This document shows, in pieces, positions 7,507 to 14,719 of a stretch of 27,599 nucleotides of DNA (position 1 is the first letter of the stretch; each line of letters begins with the position of its first letter). Location: NCBI GenBank assembly GCA_035943355.1, contig DASZCG010000156.1, positions 1 to 27,599 on the forward strand. The letters run 5' to 3'. The notes beneath the pieces were generated by a model that saw only the letters and a program-made list of their open reading frames with translations, was not told where the DNA came from and made no database searches. The translations under genes and the position numbers were made by a program. The stretch is from 20CM-2-65-7 sp035943355. GTDB lineage: Bacteria > Gemmatimonadota > Gemmatimonadetes > Gemmatimonadales > GWC2-71-9.

Positions 7507-8129
7507 CGGATCCGAAATTCATCGGCTCATTCCCCCGAGCCGATGCGCTGCTCGACCCCCCACTCCCCGAAGTCGCGATGCTCGGCCGCTCCAACGTCGG
7601 TAAGTCGTCGTTGCTCAACGCGCTGGTGGGGCGGCGGATCGCCAAAACGTCGGGTACTCCAGGCAAGACCAGAGCGCTGAACGTGTTTTTGGTCCCGGAT
7701 TTGAGCACGGAGCACGGAGCAGGGAGCAGACGGCTCCGTGCTCCCTGCTCCGTGTACTTTCTCGACTTGCCGGGCTACGGCTATGCACGCGCCGGCAAGG
7801 CGCAGCGCGCCGCCTTCCGCGGCCTGCTCAAACACGCGCTGGTGCGCGAGCGCCTGCGCGGCGTGGTATGGCTGCTGGACATCCGCCATCCCCCTTCGGT
7901 TGACGACCGGGCCATGCAGGACGTACTTGTGGAGGGGGGAATGCACGTCCTCGCTGCGCTCACCAAGAGCGATAAGCTCTCTCAGGCGCACCGGCGCACT
8001 CGGGAATGCGAGCTGCGTGACGAATTGGGCCTGCCGGAGGATCAGATAGTAGTGACGAGCGCCGTCAGCGGCGAGGGAATTGTGGAGTTGAGAGAGGCGA
8101 TTGCCGGGTTGATCAGGGTGTCGGAATGA
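7503..8129 (+). CDS. engB: Ribosome biogenesis GTPase EngB (YihA/YsxC) with an inserted loop
   Basis: TRAFAC-class GTPase needed for large ribosomal subunit assembly. The 208-residue product shows G1 GRSNVGKSS (28-36), G2 region with TSGTPGKT, G3 DLPGYGYA, G4 TKSD and G5 TSAVSGEG. I chose the CTG at 7503, which overlaps the clpX stop (CTGA): it puts the G1 motif at residue 28, the same place as in B. subtilis YsxC, and follows a purine-rich stretch. The only upstream alternative is a GTG at 7440, which would add 21 residues read from the clpX 3' end. Between G2 and G3 the protein is about 16 residues longer than E. coli EngB; that segment is encoded by a perfect hairpin. The tig-clpX-(lon)-engB order is also found in Bacillus. 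Confidence 0.93.
   Translation: MTDPKFIGSFPRADALLDPPLPEVAMLGRSNVGKSSLLNALVGRRIAKTSGTPGKTRALNVFLVPDLSTEHGAGSRRLRAPCSVYFLDLPGYGYARAGKAQRAAFRGLLKHALVRERLRGVVWLLDIRHPPSVDDRAMQDVLVEGGMHVLAALTKSDKLSQAHRRTRECELRDELGLPEDQIVVTSAVSGEGIVELREAIAGLIRVSE
7713..7754. repeat. Palindromic element inserted in frame in engB
   Basis: Arms 7713-7728 and 7739-7754 are a perfect 16-base inverted repeat with a 10-base loop. The motif GAGCACGGAGCA with its complement is built from short GAGCACG/GGAGCA units, unlike the surrounding coding sequence. It coincides with the extra loop of EngB between the G2 and G3 motifs, so it looks like an inserted mobile palindrome that keeps the frame open. Confidence 0.8.
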
Positions 8130-8743
8130 AATGCACGACGGCACGTCGGCATGTCGGCACGATGCTCGTGTTTCTTGCCGTCGTGCCGACGTGCATCCTG
8201 GCCTCGCAGGATACCGTCCCCGCGGGCTATGGTTCATTACGCCGCGACGACATCGTCATCCGCTTCTCGACCGGCACCATCGAGGTGCAGGTATTGCCGC
8301 TCGACGAGCAAGTCATCCGCCTGCTCGCGCCCGACACGTATCGCTCGCTGCATGCGCTGGTGCGAAGCCGCTACAACGACATCGCGGAAGCGGCGACCCG
8401 CGCCGCGACCGACAAGGCGACGCTGGTGATGGTGACATTTTTCGGCGTCGTGCCGCAGGCCCGGTTCAACCCGGAAGACCTGAACATCACGAGCCGCGGC
8501 CGGCTGTTTCGTCCCGTCGCGATCGTGCCCCTCTCGCCGACCTGGAGCTCCTATCAGCTCGACGCGCGCCAGCAGGCGGCGGCGATCTATCTATTCGAGC
8601 CCGGGACCAGCGTGCGCGAGGAGATGGGCGTGAGTTATCAGGGTGTTACGAACGACAGCTGGAGTCATGCGATCCGGCTGCTCGATCAGGAGCGGGCGCG
8701 CGTCAGGGCCCGCGCGCAGGCCGGGACACCCCCAGGACCCTGA
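8126..8743 (+). CDS. Secreted protein of unknown function
   Basis: The 205-residue product has a signal peptide (core MLVFLAVVPTCILA, probable cleavage after ILAS, about residue 27). The mature part is rich in beta-strand-like segments (IVIRFSTGTIEVQVLPLD, TLVMVTFFGVVPQARF, RPVAIVPLSPTW) and ends in an Arg/Ala-rich helix. I do not recognise the family. Its ATG overlaps the engB stop (ATGA), so it is the last gene of the tig-clpP-clpX-engB chain. The 5' end, including the signal peptide, lies within an imperfect palindromic repeat. The 3' end overlaps the convergent ApbE-like gene by 41 bases. Confidence 0.75.
   Translation: MKCTTARRHVGTMLVFLAVVPTCILASQDTVPAGYGSLRRDDIVIRFSTGTIEVQVLPLDEQVIRLLAPDTYRSLHALVRSRYNDIAEAATRAATDKATLVMVTFFGVVPQARFNPEDLNITSRGRLFRPVAIVPLSPTWSSYQLDARQQAAAIYLFEPGTSVREEMGVSYQGVTNDSWSHAIRLLDQERARVRARAQAGTPPGP
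8131..8196. repeat. Imperfect inverted repeat with internal GTCGGCA repeats in a signal-peptide coding region
   Basis: Arms 8131-8150 and 8177-8196 match at 18 of 20 positions. A second pairing is perfect over ten bases (8153-8162 with 8181-8190). GTCGGCA occurs at 8145-8151 and 8153-8159. The repeat covers codons 2 to 24 of the secreted protein. Confidence 0.7.
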
Positions 8744-9449
8744 CACGCTTCTCGAGATCTCGAGTCCAGCGGACTCCGGCCGTATCCGCGCACACCACAC
8801 CGATCTGTTTCTCCAGACTCGCCGCGACGGCGAGCGCACTGTCGCACCCCAGCGCAAAGAGCGCTAGAGACCAGGCGTGAGCGGTGAGGGCGTCGGGTGC
8901 CAGCACCGTGACCGAGCGAGCGCGCCCGTGATCCTCACGCGATTGCGGCTGCGTCCGGATGGAGCCGCCGCGCAGCTCGACCATTGCCAGCGCGACCAGG
9001 GAATTGTCGGGATCGGAAATGCCCACCGTACGGTGGGTGACCCGCCCCGGAGGCCCGATCCACAAATACTGGCCGCCGAGATCGAGCAGCGCGCTATCGC
9101 TGACGCCCGCGAGCGCCCGCGCCGCACGATCGAGCGCATAGCCTGACGCCAGGCGTGCGGACGCGGCCGTCACGCCGGTGCGCTGCAGGAGATCGCGCTG
9201 CACCGAATCGAGCGCTGCAATGCGCGCGTGACGCGTTATGAGGGAGTCGATGCGATCGACCGAGTCGCGCGCCGCAGTCAACGCGCCGGCCAGGCGAGTG
9301 GTGTCGGCCGCCCACGCGGCGGCCGACATCATCGTGCCCATGACGGGCCACGCCCGCGACACCGCCGGCGGCGGCTCCGCGCCGCAGGCCGCGACAAACA
9401 GGCTGAGCGCGACCGTGATGACAGTGTGATGCGTACGATTGATTCTCAA
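8703..9449 (-). CDS. Degenerate ApbE-like (FAD:protein FMN transferase family) lipoprotein
   Basis: ApbE proteins attach FMN to Thr residues of partner proteins outside the cytoplasm. The family resemblance here is MGTMMSA near the mature start, a KGYAVD-like stretch read as SGYALDRAARAL, LLDLGGQYLWIG, and the C-terminal SVTVLAPDALTAHAWSLALF. The product is about 248 residues, well below the usual 330. The HIIDPxTG motif and much of the central domain are missing, the metal-binding Asp of the C-terminal motif reads His, and the conserved Lys of KGYAVD is gone. It is therefore probably inactive or changed in function. A lipobox (FVAAC) shows it is a lipoprotein. The TTG at 9449 gives a normal lipoprotein signal; an ATG at 9476 is the alternative but would pair with the start of the divergent kinase gene. 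Confidence 0.75.
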   Translation of the reverse strand: MRINRTHHTVITVALSLFVAACGAEPPPAVSRAWPVMGTMMSAAAWAADTTRLAGALTAARDSVDRIDSLITRHARIAALDSVQRDLLQRTGVTAASARLASGYALDRAARALAGVSDSALLDLGGQYLWIGPPGRVTHRTVGISDPDNSLVALAMVELRGGSIRTQPQSREDHGRARSVTVLAPDALTAHAWSLALFALGCDSALAVAASLEKQIGVVCADTAGVRWTRDLEKRVRVLGVSRPARGP

Positions 9450-9474
9450 GAACGATAGTTGAATATAGAAGGCC

Positions 9475-11616
9475 ATGGACCTGATCCGACCACACCCGCT
9501 GCTATTCACCGCCCTGCTCGTCGTGGTGCTGGTCGTGGGCGGGGTGTTGTGGCGGCTGCGCGAGCGATTGATCCAGTCCGAGCAGGAGCGCCGGCGTGCC
9601 GCGGAGGAGCTCAATCGCCGGCTCTCCGAGCTGTTTTCCCTGCAGGAGCTGTCATACGTGCTGTCCGACTCGCTCGAGCTGGACCGCATCGTGGATCAGG
9701 TCGTGCGCTACGCCGTGCGATTCCTCGACGCGCAGGGCGCCCTGCTCGCCCTCGTGGGCGATGCGCCGGGGGATCCGATCCAGATTGCCGCCGCAGAGGG
9801 GACGTTGACCGGCCTGCGCGGCCGCAAGATTGCGGCCGATGATGCCGGGCTGGTGGCGCGCGCCACCGGCCGCGACCACCTCGAGCTGGTGCGCAACTCG
9901 GGCCCCGAGCCCACCTCGGTCGTGCAGGGATTCGATGCCGCGGCGGCTGCCGCGGTGCCACTGCGCTCGCACGGCGCGGTCATCGGCACGCTCGTCATCA
10001 CCGATCCCCGCGAGGGTCAATTCGTCCCCGAAGACGTGCGCCTGCTCTCGACGCTGGCGACGCACGCCGCCGTCGTGATCGCCAACGCGCGGTTCTTCGA
10101 GATGGTGCGGCGCGCCAAAGACCAGTGGGAGACGGCGTTCGATGCGCTGAGTGAAGGCATTGCCGTGGTCGATACCGACGGCATCGTACGGCGGGCGAAC
10201 CGCTCGCTCGCGAGCCTGCTGGGCGTTCCGGTCTCCACGCTGGTGGGCACGCCGCTGGGCGACGCGCTGCTCGGAGCCGGCAAGTCGCAGGCGCTGTCGG
10301 ACCTGTTGTTGGGGACGCGGCGGGGCGAGCGGTCGGCGCCGCTGATCGCCCGCTCGGAGCGGCTGCAGCGCACCGTGCGCGTGAATGCGGCACACATCGC
10401 CTCTGGTTTGGAGCAGAGCGTCGTGGTGCTGGTGGAGGACGTCACGGAGCAGCAGGCGCTCGAGACGCAGCTCGTCCAGAGTGAAAAGCTCGCCGCCGTC
10501 GGCCAGCTCGTTTCGGGTGTGGCGCACGAGCTGAACAATCCGCTCACTTCCATCGCGGGCCTCTCCGAGTTCCTGCTCGAGCAGAAAGAGCTCGGCAAGA
10601 AGGACCGCGGGCACCTCCAGGTCATTCAGGAGCAGGCGGAGCGCGCGGGACGCATCGTGCGCAACCTGCTGACATTCGCGCGCAAAGGCACGGGCGAGCG
10701 CGCGCCGGTCGACCTCAACGACGTCATCCGGCGAACGCTCTCGCTCACCGCCTACGACCACAAGCTCACCGACATCACGGTTACGCGGGCGCTCAGCGGC
10801 GCATTGCCCGAGGTGCTCGGCGACCGCCACGGGCTGCAGCAGGTGGTGCTCAACCTCGTGACCAATGCGGCGCACGCCGTCGCCGAGAATCCGCGGGACC
10901 GGCCGCGCGAGATCACCGTGTCCACGTGGTTCGACGGCCAGGTCCATTTGCGCGTCGCCGACTCCGGACCCGGCATTCCCGAGCAGGTGCGGCAGAGTGT
11001 GTTCACGCCGTTCTTCACGACCAAGGAGCCGGGCAAGGGCACGGGCCTCGGGCTGTCGATCACGTATTCCATCGTCGAGAGTCACGGCGGGCACATCACC
11101 ATCGAGCCTGCCCCGGCGAGCGGCGGCGCCGCGTTCCGGGTCGATTTGCCGCCCGCACCGGCCGACGTCGTGGCCCAAGCGAAGACGCCCGCCGCGGCCC
11201 AACCGGAGGGGAGCACGGCGGGCACGCACTTCGTCAAGCGGACGATCCTGCTCGTCGACGGCGATCCGGCGGTGCAGCGCACCATCAAGGCGTTGTTCGC
11301 GCGCGACGGGCACGACGTCGAGGTCGCGGGGGATCCGCAGCACGCGCTCGACCTGGCGCAGCGCGGCGGCTTCGATTTGGTGATTACCGATGCGCGCGCG
11401 ATGGCGCCCGGAAAGCGCGGGGTGCTGCTGGCGGAGGAATTGGTGGCGAAATTGCCGGCCTTGCGGGAGCGCATCATCGTCGCCACGGGCGACGTGCGTC
11501 CGACGACCGAAGAAACGCTGACGCGCCTCGGCGTGCGCTACGTGCGCAAGCCTTTCAACCTGCGCGATCTTCGCGTCGAAGCGGCGCGCTTGTGGGAAGC
11601 CACCGCCGTGTCGTAA
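9475..11616 (+). CDS. Membrane-anchored hybrid sensor histidine kinase (GAF-PAS-HisKA-HATPase-receiver)
   Basis: A 713-residue signalling protein. One membrane helix (about 6-27) is followed by a short coiled coil, a GAF domain (about 55-205), a PAS domain (about 215-325), the dimerisation domain with phospho-acceptor H351 (HELNNP), and an ATPase domain with N460/N464, DSGPG (496-500) and GTGLGL (522-527). The C-terminal receiver (about 590-710) has phospho-acceptor D639 and K692; the acidic pocket reads VDGDP instead of the usual VDD. The ATG at 9475 is preceded by AGAAGG. No response regulator with an output domain lies next to it. The last 79 bases overlap the convergent atl gene. Confidence 0.93.
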   Translation: MDLIRPHPLLFTALLVVVLVVGGVLWRLRERLIQSEQERRRAAEELNRRLSELFSLQELSYVLSDSLELDRIVDQVVRYAVRFLDAQGALLALVGDAPGDPIQIAAAEGTLTGLRGRKIAADDAGLVARATGRDHLELVRNSGPEPTSVVQGFDAAAAAAVPLRSHGAVIGTLVITDPREGQFVPEDVRLLSTLATHAAVVIANARFFEMVRRAKDQWETAFDALSEGIAVVDTDGIVRRANRSLASLLGVPVSTLVGTPLGDALLGAGKSQALSDLLLGTRRGERSAPLIARSERLQRTVRVNAAHIASGLEQSVVVLVEDVTEQQALETQLVQSEKLAAVGQLVSGVAHELNNPLTSIAGLSEFLLEQKELGKKDRGHLQVIQEQAERAGRIVRNLLTFARKGTGERAPVDLNDVIRRTLSLTAYDHKLTDITVTRALSGALPEVLGDRHGLQQVVLNLVTNAAHAVAENPRDRPREITVSTWFDGQVHLRVADSGPGIPEQVRQSVFTPFFTTKEPGKGTGLGLSITYSIVESHGGHITIEPAPASGGAAFRVDLPPAPADVVAQAKTPAAAQPEGSTAGTHFVKRTILLVDGDPAVQRTIKALFARDGHDVEVAGDPQHALDLAQRGGFDLVITDARAMAPGKRGVLLAEELVAKLPALRERIIVATGDVRPTTEETLTRLGVRYVRKPFNLRDLRVEAARLWEATAVS

Positions 11617-11927
11617 GCCTCCGCGGGCCAGCCGTACGTCCCGAGATTGACGGCGCCGCCCGGCGCGAACCGCACGCCTTCGCGCAACAGCAACGCGCGC
11701 TGCAGCACCGCGGAGTGATCCGATCCGGAAAACGAAATGCGGCCGGCCGCGTTGATCACGCGCCACCACGGGACGTCGTTGTCTTCGGGAAGTGCGGAGA
11801 GCGCCCAACCGACGGTGCGCGCGGCGCCGGGCCGCCCCGCCAACCGCGCGATGATCCCGTACGTCGCCACCCGTCCCTTGGGGATGTGACGGACCACGCG
11901 GTAGATCCGATGATAGAATGGATTCAC
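11538..11927 (-). CDS. atl: Alkyltransferase-like protein (ATL, YbaZ/Atl1 family)
   Basis: ATLs bind O6-alkylguanine in DNA, flip the base and flag the lesion for nucleotide excision repair, without transferring the alkyl group. The 129-residue product has the flipping Tyr (Y23 in ATYGIIARLAG), the arginine finger R37 (GAARTVG), and P-W-W-R (53-56) where a true methyltransferase has P-C-H-R, so the acceptor Cys is replaced by W54. A normal ATL end (VNLGTYGW) is followed by about 26 extra basic residues encoded antisense to the kinase 3' end. The GTG at 11927 lies 14 bases after the Nudix stop and gives the family's usual N-terminus; the frame is open upstream but without homology. Last gene of the pilB-Nudix-atl run. 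Confidence 0.9.
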   Translation of the reverse strand: MNPFYHRIYRVVRHIPKGRVATYGIIARLAGRPGAARTVGWALSALPEDNDVPWWRVINAAGRISFSGSDHSAVLQRALLLREGVRFAPGGAVNLGTYGWPAEAYDTAVASHKRAASTRRSRRLKGLRT

Positions 11928-11941
11928 AAGGGAACCTGCTA

Positions 11942-12409
11942 CTAGCTTACGCGCAGAACATCTTCCAGCAAGCCCGCGTCTCCACCCCCCACTATTGACA
12001 AAATGTCGTCCAGTGCTCTCCGCTCGCGGGGCCAGGCGAAGCGCAGCGCGGCCTCCGCCAGGCGCAACCACTCGGCGCGATCGTGCTCATCCGACAGGCG
12101 CACCGTCGCATTGCCCGGGACGAATGCCGCGAACACCGGAATCAGCGCCATTTCGTCGCGGCGATGCTGATAGAACGCTTCAGTGCGGCTGAGATTGTAG
12201 AATTTTTCGGGAACGAGGCCTGTTTCTTCGCGCAATTCGCGCAGCGATGCCTGCACCGGCGTTTCACCGGTCTCGATAGTGCCGTGAATCGTTTCCCACG
12301 AGCCGACGTTGCGACCCTTCGCGCCGCGCCGCAACGCGAGCACCTCCAGCCGCTCGCCGGCGCCACGCAAGGCGTAGGTATCGACAAACGCGACGCGAAC
12401 AGCAGTCAG
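11942..12409 (-). CDS. Nudix hydrolase
   Basis: Hydrolyses a nucleoside diphosphate linked to another moiety; the substrate cannot be told from sequence. The Nudix box is intact: a glycine, then E-T-G-E, then RELREETGL. The 155-residue form starts at a CTG (12409) that overlaps the pilB stop as CTGA and restores the first beta-strand (TAVRVAFVDTYAL). The first ordinary start is a TTG at 12370, which would remove this strand and is less likely. The C-terminal half has a helical DRAEWLRLAEAALRFAW segment. It could be a pyrophosphatase of the dihydroneopterin or NTP type, by gross resemblance only. It sits between pilB and atl. Confidence 0.88.
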   Translation of the reverse strand: MTAVRVAFVDTYALRGAGERLEVLALRRGAKGRNVGSWETIHGTIETGETPVQASLRELREETGLVPEKFYNLSRTEAFYQHRRDEMALIPVFAAFVPGNATVRLSDEHDRAEWLRLAEAALRFAWPRERRALDDILSIVGGGDAGLLEDVLRVS

Positions 12410-14670
12410 CGGCGGCGACCGAGAACGGCCTCGAGCCGCGCCGTCAAGGCGCGGGCACGGAATGGCTTGGTGAGAAAATCGTCGGCGCCGAGCTCGAAGA
12501 CGCGCACTTCGTTGTCCTCGTCGCCTTTCGCGGTCAACACGATCACGGGGATGTTTGCCGTCGCGGGACGCGAACGCAGGTGGGACAGGACGCCGTAGCC
12601 ATCCAGCCCGGGCAGGTTCAAATCGAGCACGATGATGTCCGGCCCGACGCGATCGACCTGGTCGAGGGCCTGCACACCGTCGCGGGCCTCGGCGACCACG
12701 TAGCCGTCGCGCTCGAGCAGATCGCGCATGACCTTCCGCAGGCTGTCTTCATCGTCTACGAGCAGAACTTTCGAAACCGGCTGGCCGTGCGCGCCGGAGC
12801 GGTGCGTGGGCGTGACGGTCTCTTCCAGCAGATCGAAATGCGTCGCGACCGCGGCAACGGGCTCCGGTATCGTCGCCGTCCCCGGGGCCGGGGAGCGCCG
12901 CGGGGCTTCCGTCACGGTGCCCGCAGCCCGCGCCGGAGCGGCCGGCCGCGGCGGCGCGGCGGGGGGCGCGAGTTCATCGTCCGCAGGGATGTCCACGACG
13001 CGTGTCAGCTCTTCGATGGTGGATTCACCGCGCGCCACATGCGCGAGCCCGGATTCCCACAGCGATTTCATCCCGTTGCGCCTTGCCGCCCCGGCGATCC
13101 GGTCCGCGGCCTCACCTGCGGCGATGTGGCGCTCCAGCTCGGCGCTCATCGTAAGAATCTCGAGAATGGAGAAGCGGCCTCGATATCCTGTCATCGCGCA
13201 GTCGGGGCAACCGGCGGCACGATACAGCGGCGTGCCTTTGGGAATCCAGCGCCGCAAACGCTCCGGCGGCGCCTCCATCCAGACTTCCTTGCAGGTGGTG
13301 CAGAGCTTGCGCATCAGCCGCTGCGCCACCACGCCGCGCAGCGACGCCGCGATCTTGTACGGCTCGACCCCGATATCGACGAGCCGCGTGACGGCATTGC
13401 TGGCGTCGTTGGTGTGCAGCGTGGAGAGGACCAGGTGGCCGGTGAGCGAGGCCTGCACGGCGATCTGCGCCGTTTCCTTGTCGCGGATCTCGCCGACGAG
13501 CACGACGTTCGGGTCCTGGCGCAGGATGGAGCGCAGCGCGGCGGCGAACGTGAGCCCCGCCTTCTCCTGCACCTGCACCTGCACGATGCCCTGCATCCGG
13601 TATTCGACCGGGTCTTCGACCGTGACGATGTTGACGCCCTCGCTCTTGATCTGATTGATGCACGAATAGAGCGTCGTCGTTTTTCCGGAGCCGGTCGGCC
13701 CGGTGACCAGCATGATGCCTTCGTGGTTCTCGAGCAACCGCCTGATCGCCTCGGCTTCGCCGGGATTCAAGCCCAGGGAGTCGAGCGACTTGACGGTGGC
13801 GCGGGAGTCGAGAATGCGGATCACGACTTTTTCGCCGAGCTGCGCCGGCAGGGTCGAAACGCGCAGATCGATCGGCTGGCCATTCACCGCCACCCGGGCG
13901 CGCCCGTCCTGCGGCCGCAACCGGTCGGCAATATCCAGCGACGAAATGATCTTGATGCGCGAAATCAGGGGCAGCCCGGCCTGGCGCGGAATCTTCATCA
14001 CCTGGCGCAGCACACCGTCGATGCGGTAGCGCACCGCCACGCCGCCCTCTTCCGGCTCTACGTGGATGTCGCTGGCACGTGAGAGAATGCCCTCGGAGAT
14101 GATCATGTCGACGAGACGCACGACGGGCTTCTGGCTCGCGTCCGCCTCGGAGACGTTCAAGTCCGCGGGGAGCGCATTCTCCGCGAGCTGGACGAGATCA
14201 GCGGAGCTCTCCATTCTCTCGAGCAGCTTGGCGAGCTGCTTCTCAGGCTTGTAGAGCTCGTCGAGCTTCTCGCTGATTTTGGAGGGTGGGACGAGAAACA
14301 GCCGGATTTCGCGAGCCGTGGCAAATGCCAGCGCCTTCTCAGCGTCGAGATCGAAGGGATTAGCGGTACCGACCTCGAGGAACGAATCGGTGAGACGGAG
14401 CGGCAGGACATGATAGCGGCGGGCGAGCTGTTCCGGCACACCGTCACGGAGGGACAGGTCGAGCTTGGTGAGGTCGCCGACTTTCAGCCGGAAGCGATGC
14501 GACAGCTTGTCGATGACGTCGGCGTCGGTCGTGATCCGTTCGGCAACCATGACCTCCCAGAGAGTGCGGCCTGGGTCGGCCTTCCCCCGCAGCTCCTGCA
14601 GGAGCTCGGGGGTGATCAGGCCCTCCATCGATTGGGCCAGCCATTCGTCGGGGAACGCCGTGACTGCCAT
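12406..14670 (-). CDS. pilB: Type IV pilus assembly ATPase PilB fused to a C-terminal response-regulator receiver
   Basis: Hexameric motor that powers pilus extension (or type II secretion; GspE is the close relative). Domains in order: MshEN-like N-terminal region (about 10-140), the ATPase with Walker A GPTGSGKT (324-331), the Asp box around VEDPVEYRM (351-359), Walker B near VVLVGEIRD (389-397), the His box STLHTND (416-422), and a zinc site C457, C460, C488, C491. A Pro/Ala-rich linker (about 565-630) leads to a complete receiver (about 634-752) with D639/D640, phospho-acceptor D683, T713 and K735. PilB normally ends before this linker. GGAGGAG lies before the ATG. No other pilus gene is inside the window. 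Confidence 0.94.
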   Translation of the reverse strand: MAVTAFPDEWLAQSMEGLITPELLQELRGKADPGRTLWEVMVAERITTDADVIDKLSHRFRLKVGDLTKLDLSLRDGVPEQLARRYHVLPLRLTDSFLEVGTANPFDLDAEKALAFATAREIRLFLVPPSKISEKLDELYKPEKQLAKLLERMESSADLVQLAENALPADLNVSEADASQKPVVRLVDMIISEGILSRASDIHVEPEEGGVAVRYRIDGVLRQVMKIPRQAGLPLISRIKIISSLDIADRLRPQDGRARVAVNGQPIDLRVSTLPAQLGEKVVIRILDSRATVKSLDSLGLNPGEAEAIRRLLENHEGIMLVTGPTGSGKTTTLYSCINQIKSEGVNIVTVEDPVEYRMQGIVQVQVQEKAGLTFAAALRSILRQDPNVVLVGEIRDKETAQIAVQASLTGHLVLSTLHTNDASNAVTRLVDIGVEPYKIAASLRGVVAQRLMRKLCTTCKEVWMEAPPERLRRWIPKGTPLYRAAGCPDCAMTGYRGRFSILEILTMSAELERHIAAGEAADRIAGAARRNGMKSLWESGLAHVARGESTIEELTRVVDIPADDELAPPAAPPRPAAPARAAGTVTEAPRRSPAPGTATIPEPVAAVATHFDLLEETVTPTHRSGAHGQPVSKVLLVDDEDSLRKVMRDLLERDGYVVAEARDGVQALDQVDRVGPDIIVLDLNLPGLDGYGVLSHLRSRPATANIPVIVLTAKGDEDNEVRVFELGADDFLTKPFRARALTARLEAVLGRRR

Positions 14671-14719
14671 GAGGCTCCTCCAAGCTATGGGTGCGGGCGT
14701 TCCAGTCCAGTATCGCGGC

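Noticed and set aside
9474..9477. CATG giving ATG starts on both strands for the ApbE-like and kinase genes
   Set aside because: Real for the kinase (AGAAGG upstream), but the lipoprotein gene has a better start at TTG 9449, after a TATATT on its strand (9467-9462).
9652..11808. 718-codon open frame on the minus strand opposite the sensor kinase
   Set aside because: Antisense shadow of a multi-domain kinase; no domain recognisable.
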